NCBI RefSeq assembly: GCF_013409065.1
Contig: NZ_JACBZP010000001.1
Span: 3,296,518-3,360,517, forward strand
Length of the DNA: 64,000 nt
Source of the DNA: Spelaeicoccus albus
GTDB taxonomy: Bacteria > Actinomycetota > Actinomycetes > Actinomycetales > Brevibacteriaceae
Direction of reading: 5' to 3'
The translations under genes and the position numbers were made by a program. Positions 1-8,982 of the stretch are shown piece after piece (the stretch's first letter is position 1; each line of letters begins with the position of its first letter). The notes beneath the pieces are model-generated. The model saw only the letters and a list, made by a program, of their open reading frames with translations. It had not been told where the DNA came from and searched no databases.

Positions 1-2
1 TG

Positions 3-134
3 ATCTCGTTCGCAATGCGGCTGTTCCGGCGCCTGCAAGCCACCGGCACGGCGCTCGCAGTAGACCTGAACGTGTACGAGGAGTCGCTCAAATCAATCAC
101 GGTTTCCAACTACGCGGACATAGACCAGAACTGA
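3..134 (+). CDS. 3' end of an unidentified CDS cut by the window edge
   Basis: Frame 3 is open from the window start and ends at a TGA at 132-134, giving about 43 C-terminal residues. They read as a normal soluble protein end, with MRLFRRLQATGTALAVDLN near the start and SNYADIDQN at the end. I do not recognise the family. The 5' part lies outside the window, so no function is proposed. It is followed by a gene-poor 1.8 kb stretch. Confidence 0.5.
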   Translation: MSFAMRLFRRLQATGTALAVDLNVYEESLKSITVSNYADIDQN

Positions 135-742
135 GGTCATCAAAGTCGGTATAGTTCATCTTTTGCAACGAGGATCTTGAGTCGGTAGCGAGCCCGTCCC
201 GCAGATTGACACATCGATACGCGGCTAGTTCTTCTGCGCCAAAGCGGCTGATGCAGTCGTCTGCTGCACGGTCGACGAATGGAATGAGGGTCTCAGCGAC
301 GCGGAGAACCTGATGCGCTCGAGTCCCTGCATAGCTGGTGACGTCAGAGTTTTTCGTGGCCAGGGCGCGTCGAGTCGGCGACCCGAAGTTCCAAGACACA
401 CCTTTCAGCATCTGCGTCGTCCGCTGACCCGCGCCACCGGCTCTCAGCAGCCCACGGCTCGGGCTGGCGCGCCGTGGTCCGCTCTGATCCGCTCAGGTCA
501 GCCGGGACAACACGACCGTTCTAATTGCCGACGTTCAATCACGTATCCATTCGGCTTCACACATCCCAGATTGGGAGCGCCGCGACCATCAACTTATTCG
601 CTCTCCCGTTCAACACGGCTGGTTCCCCACCCGTACGCTTCTACAGTCGGCAAATGAAAAGTATCGTTTCGCCAAGTATCAGATAGAGCGCGAAATCCTA
701 TCCTTCTGTTGTTGGATCAAGCGTTAAGTACTATTAGCCCGC

Positions 743-862
743 AGCTTGCTCGAGACCGCTACTCCTCTGCAATGGCGCGGATGGAACAGATTCGATGCTT
801 TGTATCGTCTGGCGCCAGGCATGCCCTATTTTTCAACAACAGAAGTCTGTAAGTATGGGATC
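743..862 (+). repeat. Family A dispersed repeat, degraded copy 1
   Basis: This segment shares the middle block (ctactcctctgcaatggcgc) and the right block (tttttcaac then taagtatggg) with the clearer family A copies near 11.7, 30.9, 52.4 and 60.7 kb, in the same order and orientation. The left block with the tgaaca motif is not recognisable. Assignment rests on visual alignment only. Confidence 0.4.
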
Positions 863-976
863 CAGATCCCATCGCTAGAAGAGAAGCCGAGGTAAGAAAC
901 AGCACAGTCGCTATTAGACCGACACAACCACCAGATGCGTACTAGGCAGACTGCATTCACGACATAAAACACACTC

Positions 977-1085
977 TGACCAGCACGAACCCCTGGATCG
1001 GGACACATCCCCTCGAGCTTTAGCGTCTTGCCAGACACTGATCGACTAAGGGGTTGCGTTGTCGATTCGCCAATTTTGCTGGTCA
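977..1085. repeat. Family B MITE-like element, copy 1
   Basis: This 109-bp element is bounded by inverted repeats TGACCAG (977-983) and CTGGTCA (1079-1085). The pairing extends to 10 bp, CTGACCAGCA at 976-985 against 1077-1086. Inside, gggacacatccc is followed by tagcgtcttgcc and, near the right end, gcgttgtcg and caatttt. The same order occurs in the copies at 19.7 and 52.8 kb. It is non-coding, and its length and structure suit a miniature inverted-repeat element; no parent transposase is visible here. Confidence 0.6.
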
Positions 1086-1519
1086 GCGGCTTAATTTGGT
1101 CGATCGTGTAACGGTCCGGCCATGCCTGGGTCGCGAAGCAGTGCCACGATCATTTGTGCGTTCAAACCAACCATGGCCGCAGTTCTCTTCGCCCGGCCCA
1201 ATCGAGCAAATCAGCATTTATACGGCGGATCACCGTGCTCCAAATTACCCGCAGTGGCCCCGTCACTTTTGAGGATATAGAAGGACGCCAGATTCGAAGT
1301 TCACCACAAACATGTACGTGGGATGTTCTCGTGAGCGATCACTCAGCGCCGTGCTCATATCGGGATGGTTTCAACAATTCAATTACGGAGAAGGTTCGGG
1401 AGAGGCTGAAATTGATCGGTATGTGGGCTCGGCGCGCGCAGAGGCGGAAATGCCGAGTCCGTTAGCGATCACTGACGAAGAACTGGCCGACATAGACCCA
1501 GAGCCTTCTGTTCTGGATC

Positions 1520-1665
1520 AGGCATATTGCATAGTTTGCTCGCACCTTGAACGAGACCGCTACTCCCCTGTAGTGCCGCAGCTGGAACGGAGTCAGCGTT
1601 CGGCATCGCCTTGCACTAGATGTGGACTGTTTTACCGCGAAAGTACGGGCTAAGTACAGGGTTTG
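1520..1665 (+). repeat. Family A dispersed repeat, degraded copy 2
   Basis: Shares with other family A copies the order of a middle block (ccgctactcccctgtagtgc), a block like ttgcactagatgtggac, and a right block ending gctaagtacaggg. Orientation is the same as all other copies. It is degraded, so confidence is limited. The segment cgagaccgctactcc is also nearly repeated in copy 1, about 800 bp to the left. Confidence 0.45.
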
Positions 1666-1760
1666 AACCATGGTTATGAGCGATACTCGGCCCTTTTCTT
1701 CAGCGAGGACTCGACCCAAAGCCTCGCCAGCCGAATCAACATAACTTTGTTGTGAACCTA

Positions 1761-1789
1761 TTGACAACACAATAATCTATAAGTAATGC
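1761..1789 (+). promoter_or_regulatory. Candidate promoter of the ABC-transporter operon
   Basis: TTGACA at 1761-1766 is a perfect -35 hexamer. After a 17-bp spacer comes TAATGC at 1784-1789, a fair -10. The -35 sits in an inverted repeat, TTGTTGT before it and ACAACA over it, a plausible site for the LysR-type regulator encoded in the operon. The leader to the first start codon would be about 130 nt and includes a small GC hairpin (ccccgattcgggg, about 1836-1849). Predicted by eye. Confidence 0.45.
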
Positions 1790-1923
1790 TCGTTGTGTAA
1801 GCGGCGTTCGCCACCCGCCGACCGCGGAATGAACGCCCCCGATTCGGGGAAGTAAACCACGCTGGCCTCGAACCTTTGCCCGCATTACTCAGCTACTTCG
1901 TACAAGGCAGTTCGGAGGTTCAG

Positions 1924-3525
1924 ATGCAACGCAACATTTCGCACGATCCAAGGTCACGGCAAACGTCTCGAACAAGGCCACGACGGTCAATCTCGCTTAC
2001 TATCGCGGCACTGTCCGTCACGGCGCTAGCACTTACTGGTTGTTCGTCAAACAGCTCGACTTCCAGTGCCAGCGGACAATCGGGAGCCCAGGTAATCCGC
2101 TTCGGCATCTCGAACAAGATCCCAAAACTCATCACCGGGACAGATCAAGGAGCCGCCGTCGATACCGTGCTATCTCTGATCCACCGGGGTTTGATGGCAT
2201 ACGACGCGAATGGCAAGCTCATTCCGGGTCTCGCTAAATCCGTCAAGAACCCGAACCCGAAGACGTACGTATTCACATTACGCAAGCATCTTGAATTCCA
2301 GAACGGCAAGCGCGTCACACCCGCAATAGTGAAGACGAATCTTGAATACTACGGAGACAAAAAGACGGGCTCCGGACTCTATACGGGCCTGAAATACATT
2401 GAATCGATCGATACCGGTGCGCACTCTGTCACTGTTCATCTGGATGGACCAGACACAGCTTTCCTTCAATGGCTCGCCGTCCCGACAGCGGCGATCGTTC
2501 CCAAGAGTTCGCTCAACAAAACGACATCGAACAAAATTGGCGCAGGACCGTTCAAGCTGACTAAATATCAGCCGGGCATTGGAATGACTTTCGTCAAATT
2601 CAAGAAGTACTACGGAGCAAAGTCAGTCAAACTTCACAAAATCGAAATGAAATTCTATGCTGACGCCCAATCCCGAGTCAACGCTCTGACCAGCGGCGAC
2701 GTCGACCTAATCGACTACGTGCCCTGGCCAAACTGGAACAAGTTGGCGAAGACGCCAGGCGTTACGGTAGCCGGCCAGCAGGGCCCGTTCCAATACGTGC
2801 AGTTTAACGTCACGAAGAAGCCGTTCAGCAACCCGAAAGTCCGTCAGGCTGTCGCATACGCCGTTAACCGTAAGAATAGCGTTGCCGCAGCATTCCAAGG
2901 ACATGGCAAGCCTCTCGACGGAGTAGTCATTCCAAAGAGCGACCCAGCGTACGACCCGCAATACGCCAATCTGTGGAGCCACGATCCTGCTAAGGCAAAG
3001 AAGCTCCTTGCCCAAGCTGGATACCCAAACGGATTCAAAGCTACGTTGTTGACCACATCGCAATACCAGTTCCTCGAGGATCTCGGCTTATCCGTCCAAT
3101 CGGACCTGAAGGCCATTGGAATTGACGTCAAGATGGATTCTCCAGACTGGGCCACGCGGACCAAAAAGGGCAATTCGGGCGACTACGACCTGGCAGTATC
3201 CGGCGGAGCAGGACGAATCACCGACCCCTCTTATTTGATGGGTCACGTATCCGGCCCAGCAAATTACAACAACAGCTACGGTTACGACAACCCGAAGCTC
3301 AACGCTGCCTTGCTCGCAGGACTTCGCGCGTCGACACCGACAGAGAAGAAGGCCGCATATGGCAAAGCTCAGCAAATTATAAAGACCGATGTTCCGTTTG
3401 CATCGTTGAACACACGGTCGCAAGCATTTGCCTACAGCTCGAAGGTCAAGGGCTTTAAGAACCTGCCTGGATTCCTTACATTCTACGGCGGATATTCGTT
3501 CCCCGACGTCCACATGACTAAGTAA
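1924..3525 (+). CDS. ABC transporter substrate-binding lipoprotein, peptide/nickel (SBP_bac_5) family
   Basis: Predicted extracytoplasmic solute receptor for a dipeptide/oligopeptide-type ABC importer. The ATG at 1924 follows a GGAGG at 1914-1918, so I prefer it to the in-frame start 48 nt upstream; the protein is then 533 aa. The N-terminus is a lipoprotein signal: a basic stretch (RPRR), a hydrophobic core and the lipobox LALTGC with Cys40 as lipid-attachment site, followed by a Ser-rich linker. The body has features usual in this family, including a GAGPFKL-like segment, FNVTKKPF followed by VRQAVAYAVNR, and PDWATR. Length is normal. It is the first gene of an operon with two permeases and a fused ATPase. 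The real ligand is unknown; the downstream amidase and creatininase-like genes suggest a peptide-like or amide compound. Confidence 0.93.
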   Translation: MQRNISHDPRSRQTSRTRPRRSISLTIAALSVTALALTGCSSNSSTSSASGQSGAQVIRFGISNKIPKLITGTDQGAAVDTVLSLIHRGLMAYDANGKLIPGLAKSVKNPNPKTYVFTLRKHLEFQNGKRVTPAIVKTNLEYYGDKKTGSGLYTGLKYIESIDTGAHSVTVHLDGPDTAFLQWLAVPTAAIVPKSSLNKTTSNKIGAGPFKLTKYQPGIGMTFVKFKKYYGAKSVKLHKIEMKFYADAQSRVNALTSGDVDLIDYVPWPNWNKLAKTPGVTVAGQQGPFQYVQFNVTKKPFSNPKVRQAVAYAVNRKNSVAAAFQGHGKPLDGVVIPKSDPAYDPQYANLWSHDPAKAKKLLAQAGYPNGFKATLLTTSQYQFLEDLGLSVQSDLKAIGIDVKMDSPDWATRTKKGNSGDYDLAVSGGAGRITDPSYLMGHVSGPANYNNSYGYDNPKLNAALLAGLRASTPTEKKAAYGKAQQIIKTDVPFASLNTRSQAFAYSSKVKGFKNLPGFLTFYGGYSFPDVHMTK

Positions 3526-3546
3526 CGAACAGCGGAGCGAACTAGA

Positions 3547-4494
3547 ATGACCCAGTTCATTTCGAAGAGGATCGGCGTCGGCATCGGGCTAACTTTCCTG
3601 GTGCTGACTCTGATCTTCCTCGCAATTCACATGGTCCCTGGTGACCCAGCGGCGATATTGCTCTCTTCCTCGGGTAGTAGCGCACCGAGCCCTCAAGCGA
3701 TACATAAGATGCGAGTCCTTCTCGGTCTGAACGAACCACTCGGTGTCCAGTTCTGGGATTTCCTCAGACATACCGTGACTGGAAACTTGGGCACGTCTTA
3801 CGTCGACGGACAGTCCGTTTCGCAGGCCGTCGCGGAGAGACTGCCACGTAGCTTGGAACTCATTGTTTTCGCCACGGTTATCGCGGTATTCGTCGGGGTA
3901 ACCCTCGGGACTCTCGCGGCACGAGCTGGAGGCGTGATCGATAGCGTCATCACAATGTTGAGTAGCATCGGCATTGCCTTACCAGTATTCGTCGCCGGTG
4001 TGCTGCTCATCTTGTTTTTCGGGATACAGCTGAACTGGCTCCCTGCAGGCGGATACGTTGGCTGGTCGGACCCGATTGCACATCTGAAGTTACTTATCCT
4101 GCCGTCGGTGACGCTAGCCCTGCCATTCATCGCCAACGTTGCGAGGATGACACGATCATCCGTCTTAGAGGTACAGCAGCGTGATTGGGTCCGAACTGCG
4201 GCTGCATTTGGCCTCCACCCGTTTCAAGTCTTCCGGAAGCACATTCTGCGCAACGCCCTGAATCCAGTTGTGACAGTAGTCGGCCTACAGTTCGGCAAAC
4301 TACTCGGCTCAACGGTGCTCGTCGAGCAAGTCTTCAACTATCCGGGCCTTAGCTCACTTCTTGTTGATGGTGTGACGCACCGAGACTATCCCGTCGTACA
4401 GGGCATAGTCATCGTAATCGCGGTCATTTTCATAACCATCAATGTGATAGTCGATTTATTATACGGCTTACTCGACCCAAGGGTGGCTCGATGA
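3547..4494 (+). CDS. ABC transporter permease, DppB/OppB type
   Basis: First inner-membrane permease of the peptide-type ABC importer, 315 aa. The N-terminus shows the family pattern: one membrane helix (LTFLVLTLIFLAIHMVPGDPA), then an external loop with LGLNEPLGVQFW and GNLGTSY. The EAA loop that contacts the ATPase is visible as RTAAAFGLHPFQVFRKHILRNAL-type sequence about 100 residues from the end, and the C-terminus ends DLLYGLLDPRV, typical of DppB proteins. It starts 21 nt after the receptor gene, and its TGA overlaps the next start as ATGA. Confidence 0.95.
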   Translation: MTQFISKRIGVGIGLTFLVLTLIFLAIHMVPGDPAAILLSSSGSSAPSPQAIHKMRVLLGLNEPLGVQFWDFLRHTVTGNLGTSYVDGQSVSQAVAERLPRSLELIVFATVIAVFVGVTLGTLAARAGGVIDSVITMLSSIGIALPVFVAGVLLILFFGIQLNWLPAGGYVGWSDPIAHLKLLILPSVTLALPFIANVARMTRSSVLEVQQRDWVRTAAAFGLHPFQVFRKHILRNALNPVVTVVGLQFGKLLGSTVLVEQVFNYPGLSSLLVDGVTHRDYPVVQGIVIVIAVIFITINVIVDLLYGLLDPRVAR

Positions 4495-5342
4495 CAACTG
4501 CAACTATGCCACGGATCCGACTCCGCCACGGAGTGTCCGTCTTTCGGACCCTCGCTCTGACATACATCGCTATACTCGTCATGGTTGTCTGTCTGGCACA
4601 GTGGATCATGCCCCACGACCCACTCAAACAAGACATCGTCAACCGGCTGAAGCCGCCGGCAACGGCGGGGCACTTACTTGGAACTGATTCGTTCGGACGC
4701 GACGTCCTGTCCCGCCTGATAGCTGGCGCCCAGACTGAAGTTATTGTCGCAGTTTGCACGACCCTGCTGGCGGCTGTACTCGGCTCATTCCTCGGTCTCC
4801 TCGGCGGCTATTTCGGACGGATTGTCGAAGGTCTGACGATGCGTGTGATCGTAGACGTGTTATTGGCGTTTCCGCCTATCGTTCTTGCGCTGCTCGCAGT
4901 GACAATATATGGACCTGGGCCGGTGACATTGACCATTGTCATGGGAGTGCTTTTCAGTCCGATATTCGCACGAATCGCGTACGGCCAGGTAATCTCGATC
5001 AAGCACGAGGAGTATGTAGAAGCTGCGGAAGCTTTCAGTGCCCCCATATGGACAGTATTACTCCGAGTAATTTTCCCGAACGCGGCCGCACCTATAATTG
5101 CGCAGCTGTCGCTTACTATGGCGGATGCCATCCTTCTTGAATCCGGCTTGAGCTATCTCGGACTCGGCGTCGTTCCACCAGCCGCGTCGTGGGGAGGGAT
5201 GGTCGCCGACGGCCAGCGATACATCAGTCTGAATCCGTATTCTCTCTTGATACCAAGCATCGTTTTAATCGTGACAATTTTGGCTTTCTCGGTCCTTGGC
5301 GACATGCTTCGCGACCGTCTCGACCCCCGGAGGGTGAATTAA
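4491..5342 (+). CDS. ABC transporter permease, DppC/OppC type
   Basis: Second permease of the importer, 283 aa. The start codon overlaps the previous stop (ATGA), a sign of translational coupling. Family marks are visible: HDPLKQDIVNRLKPP with HLLGTDSFGRDVLSRL after the first helix (the DppC TDxxGRDxxSR motif), the EAA-like loop around YVEAAEAFSAPIW, and LGLGVVPPAASWGGM towards the C-terminus, which ends LGDMLRDRLDPR. It should pair with the DppB-type subunit to form the channel. Confidence 0.95.
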   Translation: MTTATMPRIRLRHGVSVFRTLALTYIAILVMVVCLAQWIMPHDPLKQDIVNRLKPPATAGHLLGTDSFGRDVLSRLIAGAQTEVIVAVCTTLLAAVLGSFLGLLGGYFGRIVEGLTMRVIVDVLLAFPPIVLALLAVTIYGPGPVTLTIVMGVLFSPIFARIAYGQVISIKHEEYVEAAEAFSAPIWTVLLRVIFPNAAAPIIAQLSLTMADAILLESGLSYLGLGVVPPAASWGGMVADGQRYISLNPYSLLIPSIVLIVTILAFSVLGDMLRDRLDPRRVN

Positions 5343-6992
5343 TTGAAGGATTCACTTTTACAGTTCAAAGGCCTATCCATCGATTTCAAGATCGCCAATG
5401 ATTGGGTCAATGTCACCGACGGCATCTCGTTCGATGTGCGCAAAGGGGAAACGCTGGCCCTAGTCGGTGAATCCGGGTCAGGAAAGAGCGTGACGGCGAT
5501 GTCAGTTCTCGGCCTCCTCGCGCCCAATGCTCGTACGAACGGGACTATTGAGTACAACGGAATGGATCTCGTATCGGCAAGCGCTTCCCAGCTTAGGTCT
5601 GTGCGCGGACGCGACATCGCAATGATCTTTCAAGAACCGATGACCGCGCTCAACCCTGTGTACACCATTGGTGCTCAATTATCCGACGTGCTCCGCCGGA
5701 CTGAATCTGTGCCCAAAGCATCGACCAAACGCGAGTCACTCCGCCTCATGAAAGCCGTGCATATGCCGGACCCAGAGACGAAGCTCAACGCATACCCGCA
5801 TCAGCTCTCAGGCGGACAGCGTCAACGCGCAATGATCGCAATGGCCATTTCTGGCAGTCCTCGCCTGCTTATTGCGGATGAACCGACCACAGCATTGGAC
5901 GTGACTGTCCAGGCGGAGATCCTGGACCTCTTATTGGAGCTCCAAACCACATCAGATATGTCTATGCTGCTCATCACTCACGATATGGGGGTCGTTGCGG
6001 ATGTGGCTAAGCGAGTGGTGGTCATGGAAAAGGGCTCCATTGTCGAGCAAGCCGATGTCGAAACACTCTTTGTGAATCCCGCGAAGCCCTACACCAAGCA
6101 TTTGCTCGCGTCGGTTCCTTACCTTGGAAAGACGCTCGCGCCTGCTTCGGCCCCAAACGAAGCTGAATCTCGCGTTCTTGACGTCAAAAAATTAAGCATC
6201 ACGTACGGGGGACGTTCTCGAAAGCTCGACAATCACGCTGTCATGGATGTGTCATTCGACATTCGACCCGGTGAAATACTCGGTCTCGTCGGAGAGTCCG
6301 GATCGGGGAAGACCTCTATTGGGAAATCGATAATGGGACTCGTCAAAGACATCGATGGCGACGTTGTCATTGATGGTAAACGTGTCGATTACGCCAACCG
6401 CAAACAGCGCCGAGCGACGCTCCGTCGCGTATCGATGGTATTTCAGGACCCTGCGTCCTCTCTCAATCCTCGACAGCCAGTCTGGCGGAGCATCACCGAC
6501 CCGCTGAGGTGGAAGCAATTGCAGACGCGAACGACTTCTTTGCGAGACCGAGCGGAATCGCTCTTAAACCTGGTCGATATGCCCAGCGACACTGCGCGAA
6601 GATATCCGCACGAACTCTCCGGCGGACAACGCCAACGCATAGGCATCGCCCGGGCTTTGGCCGTTGACCCACTGCTGATGATCGCCGATGAGCCAACATC
6701 CGCGCTCGATGTGTCAGTCCAGGCGACCGTTTTGGACTTGCTGCAAGAGCTACAAATCAAGCTCGGATTCGCTTGTCTCTTTATCAGTCACGATCTCGCT
6801 GTGGTCGAACTTCTTGCCGACCGAGTCGCGGTACTCCAGCGTGGAGAAATTGTCGAGTTGGACAATGCCCGGACGATCCTTGCCACACCGAACTCGGATT
6901 ACACGCGTCGGCTCATTGCTGCTGCTCCAGTTCCCGACCCGGAGGAACAACGACAGCGACGTCGCAAACGTCTGACGGCAGACGTTCACTAG
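5343..6992 (+). CDS. Fused dual ABC ATPase (DppD-DppF type)
   Basis: Cytoplasmic ATPase subunit of the peptide-type importer, 549 aa, with both nucleotide-binding domains in one chain. Domain 1 has Walker A GESGSGKS near residues 42-49, signature LSGGQRQR, Walker B LLIADEPTTALD and switch His in LLITHD. Domain 2 repeats these from about residue 317: GESGSGKT, LSGGQRQRIGIARAL, LMIADEPTSALD and LFISHDLAVV. The oligopeptide/dipeptide C-terminal extension lies between them (NPAKPYTKHLLASVP). The start is a TTG at 5343, directly after the previous TAA, with GGAGGG at 5329-5334. The fused arrangement is common in actinobacteria and proteobacteria. Confidence 0.95.
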   Translation: MKDSLLQFKGLSIDFKIANDWVNVTDGISFDVRKGETLALVGESGSGKSVTAMSVLGLLAPNARTNGTIEYNGMDLVSASASQLRSVRGRDIAMIFQEPMTALNPVYTIGAQLSDVLRRTESVPKASTKRESLRLMKAVHMPDPETKLNAYPHQLSGGQRQRAMIAMAISGSPRLLIADEPTTALDVTVQAEILDLLLELQTTSDMSMLLITHDMGVVADVAKRVVVMEKGSIVEQADVETLFVNPAKPYTKHLLASVPYLGKTLAPASAPNEAESRVLDVKKLSITYGGRSRKLDNHAVMDVSFDIRPGEILGLVGESGSGKTSIGKSIMGLVKDIDGDVVIDGKRVDYANRKQRRATLRRVSMVFQDPASSLNPRQPVWRSITDPLRWKQLQTRTTSLRDRAESLLNLVDMPSDTARRYPHELSGGQRQRIGIARALAVDPLLMIADEPTSALDVSVQATVLDLLQELQIKLGFACLFISHDLAVVELLADRVAVLQRGEIVELDNARTILATPNSDYTRRLIAAAPVPDPEEQRQRRRKRLTADVH

Positions 6993-7033
6993 AAACGATC
7001 GAGCGGAAGGAGAAAATCATCGATACGCGATGG

Positions 7034-7957
7034 ATGGAAATATTCGTCAAAGTCGTCGAATGCAATTCATTCGCCCAAGCGGCTGACGATCTTGGAATCT
7101 CGCAACCCGCTCTTAGCCAGCAGATCAGCCGGCTCGAAAAGGAAGTCGGAGAGCGACTTCTCGACCGAAGTACACGACCCTTACGAATGACTCACGTGGG
7201 AAAGGATTTCTACGCGAAGTCACGGAACATTATCGATGCCATCCAAGGGATTGACGGTCTCATATCGGAGACTAGGAGCGGACGAGCGGGATCGCTTCGA
7301 GTCGGTCTTGTCCCATCCCTCATGCACGGCCCGGTACCAGCGATAATCAAGACGTTCGCAGATAGCAGACCTGATCTCGATCTCGATCTCTCGTATGAGT
7401 CAACAACCGTGCTCCGCGAGCAGCTCGCAGATGCGCGCCTTGACGTCGCGCTGCTTTACTCGGCGCCGAAAGTCGGCGGATTCGCGCACACTACCTTGTG
7501 TGACGAACCGTTCCTTACCGTCATCAATAGCGATCACCGGCTCGCTTCAACTGACGAAATCAGCTTTGGCGATTTGAAAGATGAACGTCTTATCACAATT
7601 CCACGCGAAGCCGCTCCAGAGAACCACGACGCGCTCGTTGTCGCGTGTCTGCAGCACGGATTCTCACCGAATGGGCTCACCGCTCCAGGGTCTTATCTGT
7701 CCCACGTAGGCCTCGTCTCCGCCGGGTTAGGAATAAGTTTCATCCCAGCATCAATCGCTCGACTCGCAATAAGCAATATCTCCTATAAACGACTTGTCGA
7801 TCCCGAAGTGAGGCTCGAATCGCATGTTTGCTGGCACAGCAAGAGAAGTAGCGCAATGATTGAAGCATTCGTCAACCATTGCGTGGCAAAAATTACCACA
7901 CAATCAATTGACCACACGCGCGCGATACACAGCGAGGTGCATGAAGCACCAATCTAA
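7034..7957 (+). CDS. LysR-family transcriptional regulator
   Basis: LysR-type regulator with an N-terminal winged helix-turn-helix (SFAQAADDLGISQPALSQQISRLE-type) and a C-terminal effector-binding domain (from about RVGLVPSLMHGP), 307 aa from the first in-frame ATG. That ATG is 21 nt after the only good Shine-Dalgarno (AAGGAG at 7007-7012) and removes the usual first residues of the family. An ATC codon at 7019, 6 nt after the Shine-Dalgarno, would give IDTRWMEIFVKV and a normal N-terminus; no GTG or TTG fits. It lies between the ATPase and the amidase genes, same strand, and probably controls this operon. Confidence 0.9.
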   Translation: MEIFVKVVECNSFAQAADDLGISQPALSQQISRLEKEVGERLLDRSTRPLRMTHVGKDFYAKSRNIIDAIQGIDGLISETRSGRAGSLRVGLVPSLMHGPVPAIIKTFADSRPDLDLDLSYESTTVLREQLADARLDVALLYSAPKVGGFAHTTLCDEPFLTVINSDHRLASTDEISFGDLKDERLITIPREAAPENHDALVVACLQHGFSPNGLTAPGSYLSHVGLVSAGLGISFIPASIARLAISNISYKRLVDPEVRLESHVCWHSKRSSAMIEAFVNHCVAKITTQSIDHTRAIHSEVHEAPI

Positions 7958-8105
7958 GTGTGGGCGCCTCCAGACGCTACCACTCCTCGGCGAGTATTGG
8001 GTCTAGCGCCCGGGAAATCCCTGAGGGGCCCTCGCCAAATGGTGCATTCAATCCCAGTACCGGCCGTTTCCCTACCACTCTCTACCCAAATGAAGGAGAA
8101 CCATC

Positions 8106-8912
8106 ATGAGCATAACTGTTGCGACGGCCCAATTCGCAGCCGGCACAGATAAAGAAGAAAACCTTACTCAGATACGCACTCTAATCGCAGACGCGGCAAC
8201 AGCTGACGCACGATTAGTAATATTGCCTGAGAACTCCATGTACAGTTCGGCGAATGCATCGGACGTTGAAAAGAGTAAGGCAGCAGAAACACTCACCGGG
8301 CATTTTGTTAGCGAACTGACAGAGTTTGCACACGAATTTGGAGTCGACGTTGTCGCGGGCATGACCGAAATTTGCGACACAGACACTCGATCTTTCAACA
8401 CGCTTGTTCATGTCACGTCGGACGGCCAGCTCAACGGCGTATACCGCAAGATTCATCTCTACGATGCATTCGGCTACCGAGAGTCAGACACCGTCATTGC
8501 AGCAGACCATGCCGCGCCACTCATCTTCGACCTCGACGGGGTACGTTTCGGAGCGATCACTTGTTACGATCTGAGATTTCCCGAAATTGCTCGGTGTCTC
8601 ATTGACGCTGGCGCCGATGCGATCATCCTTCCCGCAGCGTGGGTTGCAGGTCCGATGAAGGAGACCCATTGGGAGATACTTCTTCGCGCGCGCGCAATTG
8701 AAAACACGGCCTATGTCGTAGGCGTGGGGCAGACCGGCCCGACATGCACCGGCCTGAGCATGACTGTCGACCCGATGGGCGTCGTCATCTCGAACGGCGC
8801 AGAAGCTATCGGACTCGGTGTGGCCACCATTGATGCGGCCCGCGTCGCGCAAGTGCGAAAAGCGAACCCCAGCTTGTCAAACCGACGGTTCACCGTAACT
8901 CCGGCGGCATAG
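8106..8912 (+). CDS. Carbon-nitrogen hydrolase (nitrilase superfamily amidase)
   Basis: Predicted cytosolic amidase of the nitrilase superfamily, 268 aa, a normal length. The Glu-Lys-Cys triad is visible: Glu42 in LPENSMYSS, Lys115 in YRKIHLYDAF, Cys153 in ITCYDLRFPE. The KIHLYDAFGYRES segment and the Cys motif place it nearest the branch with omega-amidase (Nit2) and deaminated-glutathione amidase (Nit1) rather than true nitrilases. The ATG follows GAAGGAG at about 8091-8097. It sits after the LysR gene and before the creatininase-like gene, which suggests hydrolysis of an amide made from the imported compound. Confidence 0.92.
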   Translation: MSITVATAQFAAGTDKEENLTQIRTLIADAATADARLVILPENSMYSSANASDVEKSKAAETLTGHFVSELTEFAHEFGVDVVAGMTEICDTDTRSFNTLVHVTSDGQLNGVYRKIHLYDAFGYRESDTVIAADHAAPLIFDLDGVRFGAITCYDLRFPEIARCLIDAGADAIILPAAWVAGPMKETHWEILLRARAIENTAYVVGVGQTGPTCTGLSMTVDPMGVVISNGAEAIGLGVATIDAARVAQVRKANPSLSNRRFTVTPAA

Positions 8913-8982
8913 CACTACCCAAGAGAAGCACCCCTGACCTGACAGACGATTCAGCAAAAACCAACGAACGGAGCAAAAATCA

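Larger units (their letters stand above)
135..1923. other. Gene-poor stretch with decayed repeats
   Basis: No convincing intact gene was found in this 1.8 kb. A minus-strand reading frame around 135-411 contains a stretch (AETLIPFVDRAADDCISRFG) that vaguely recalls the C-terminus of a MarR-type protein, but it is too degraded to call. The region holds one family B element (977-1085), two weak family A copies (about 743-862 and 1520-1665) and the putative promoter of the ABC operon at its right end. Other open frames have no recognisable domain and no ribosome binding site. Confidence 0.5.

Noticed and set aside
97-411. Minus-strand frame resembling a MarR C-terminus
   Set aside because: Only about 35 residues look protein-like; the helix-turn-helix part is missing and the start overlaps nothing recognisable. 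Kept only as a remark.
6773-7018. N-terminal extension of the LysR gene into the ATPase gene
   Set aside because: It overlaps the conserved end of the second ATPase domain in another frame and has no LysR-like sequence; a Shine-Dalgarno lies only at 7007-7012.
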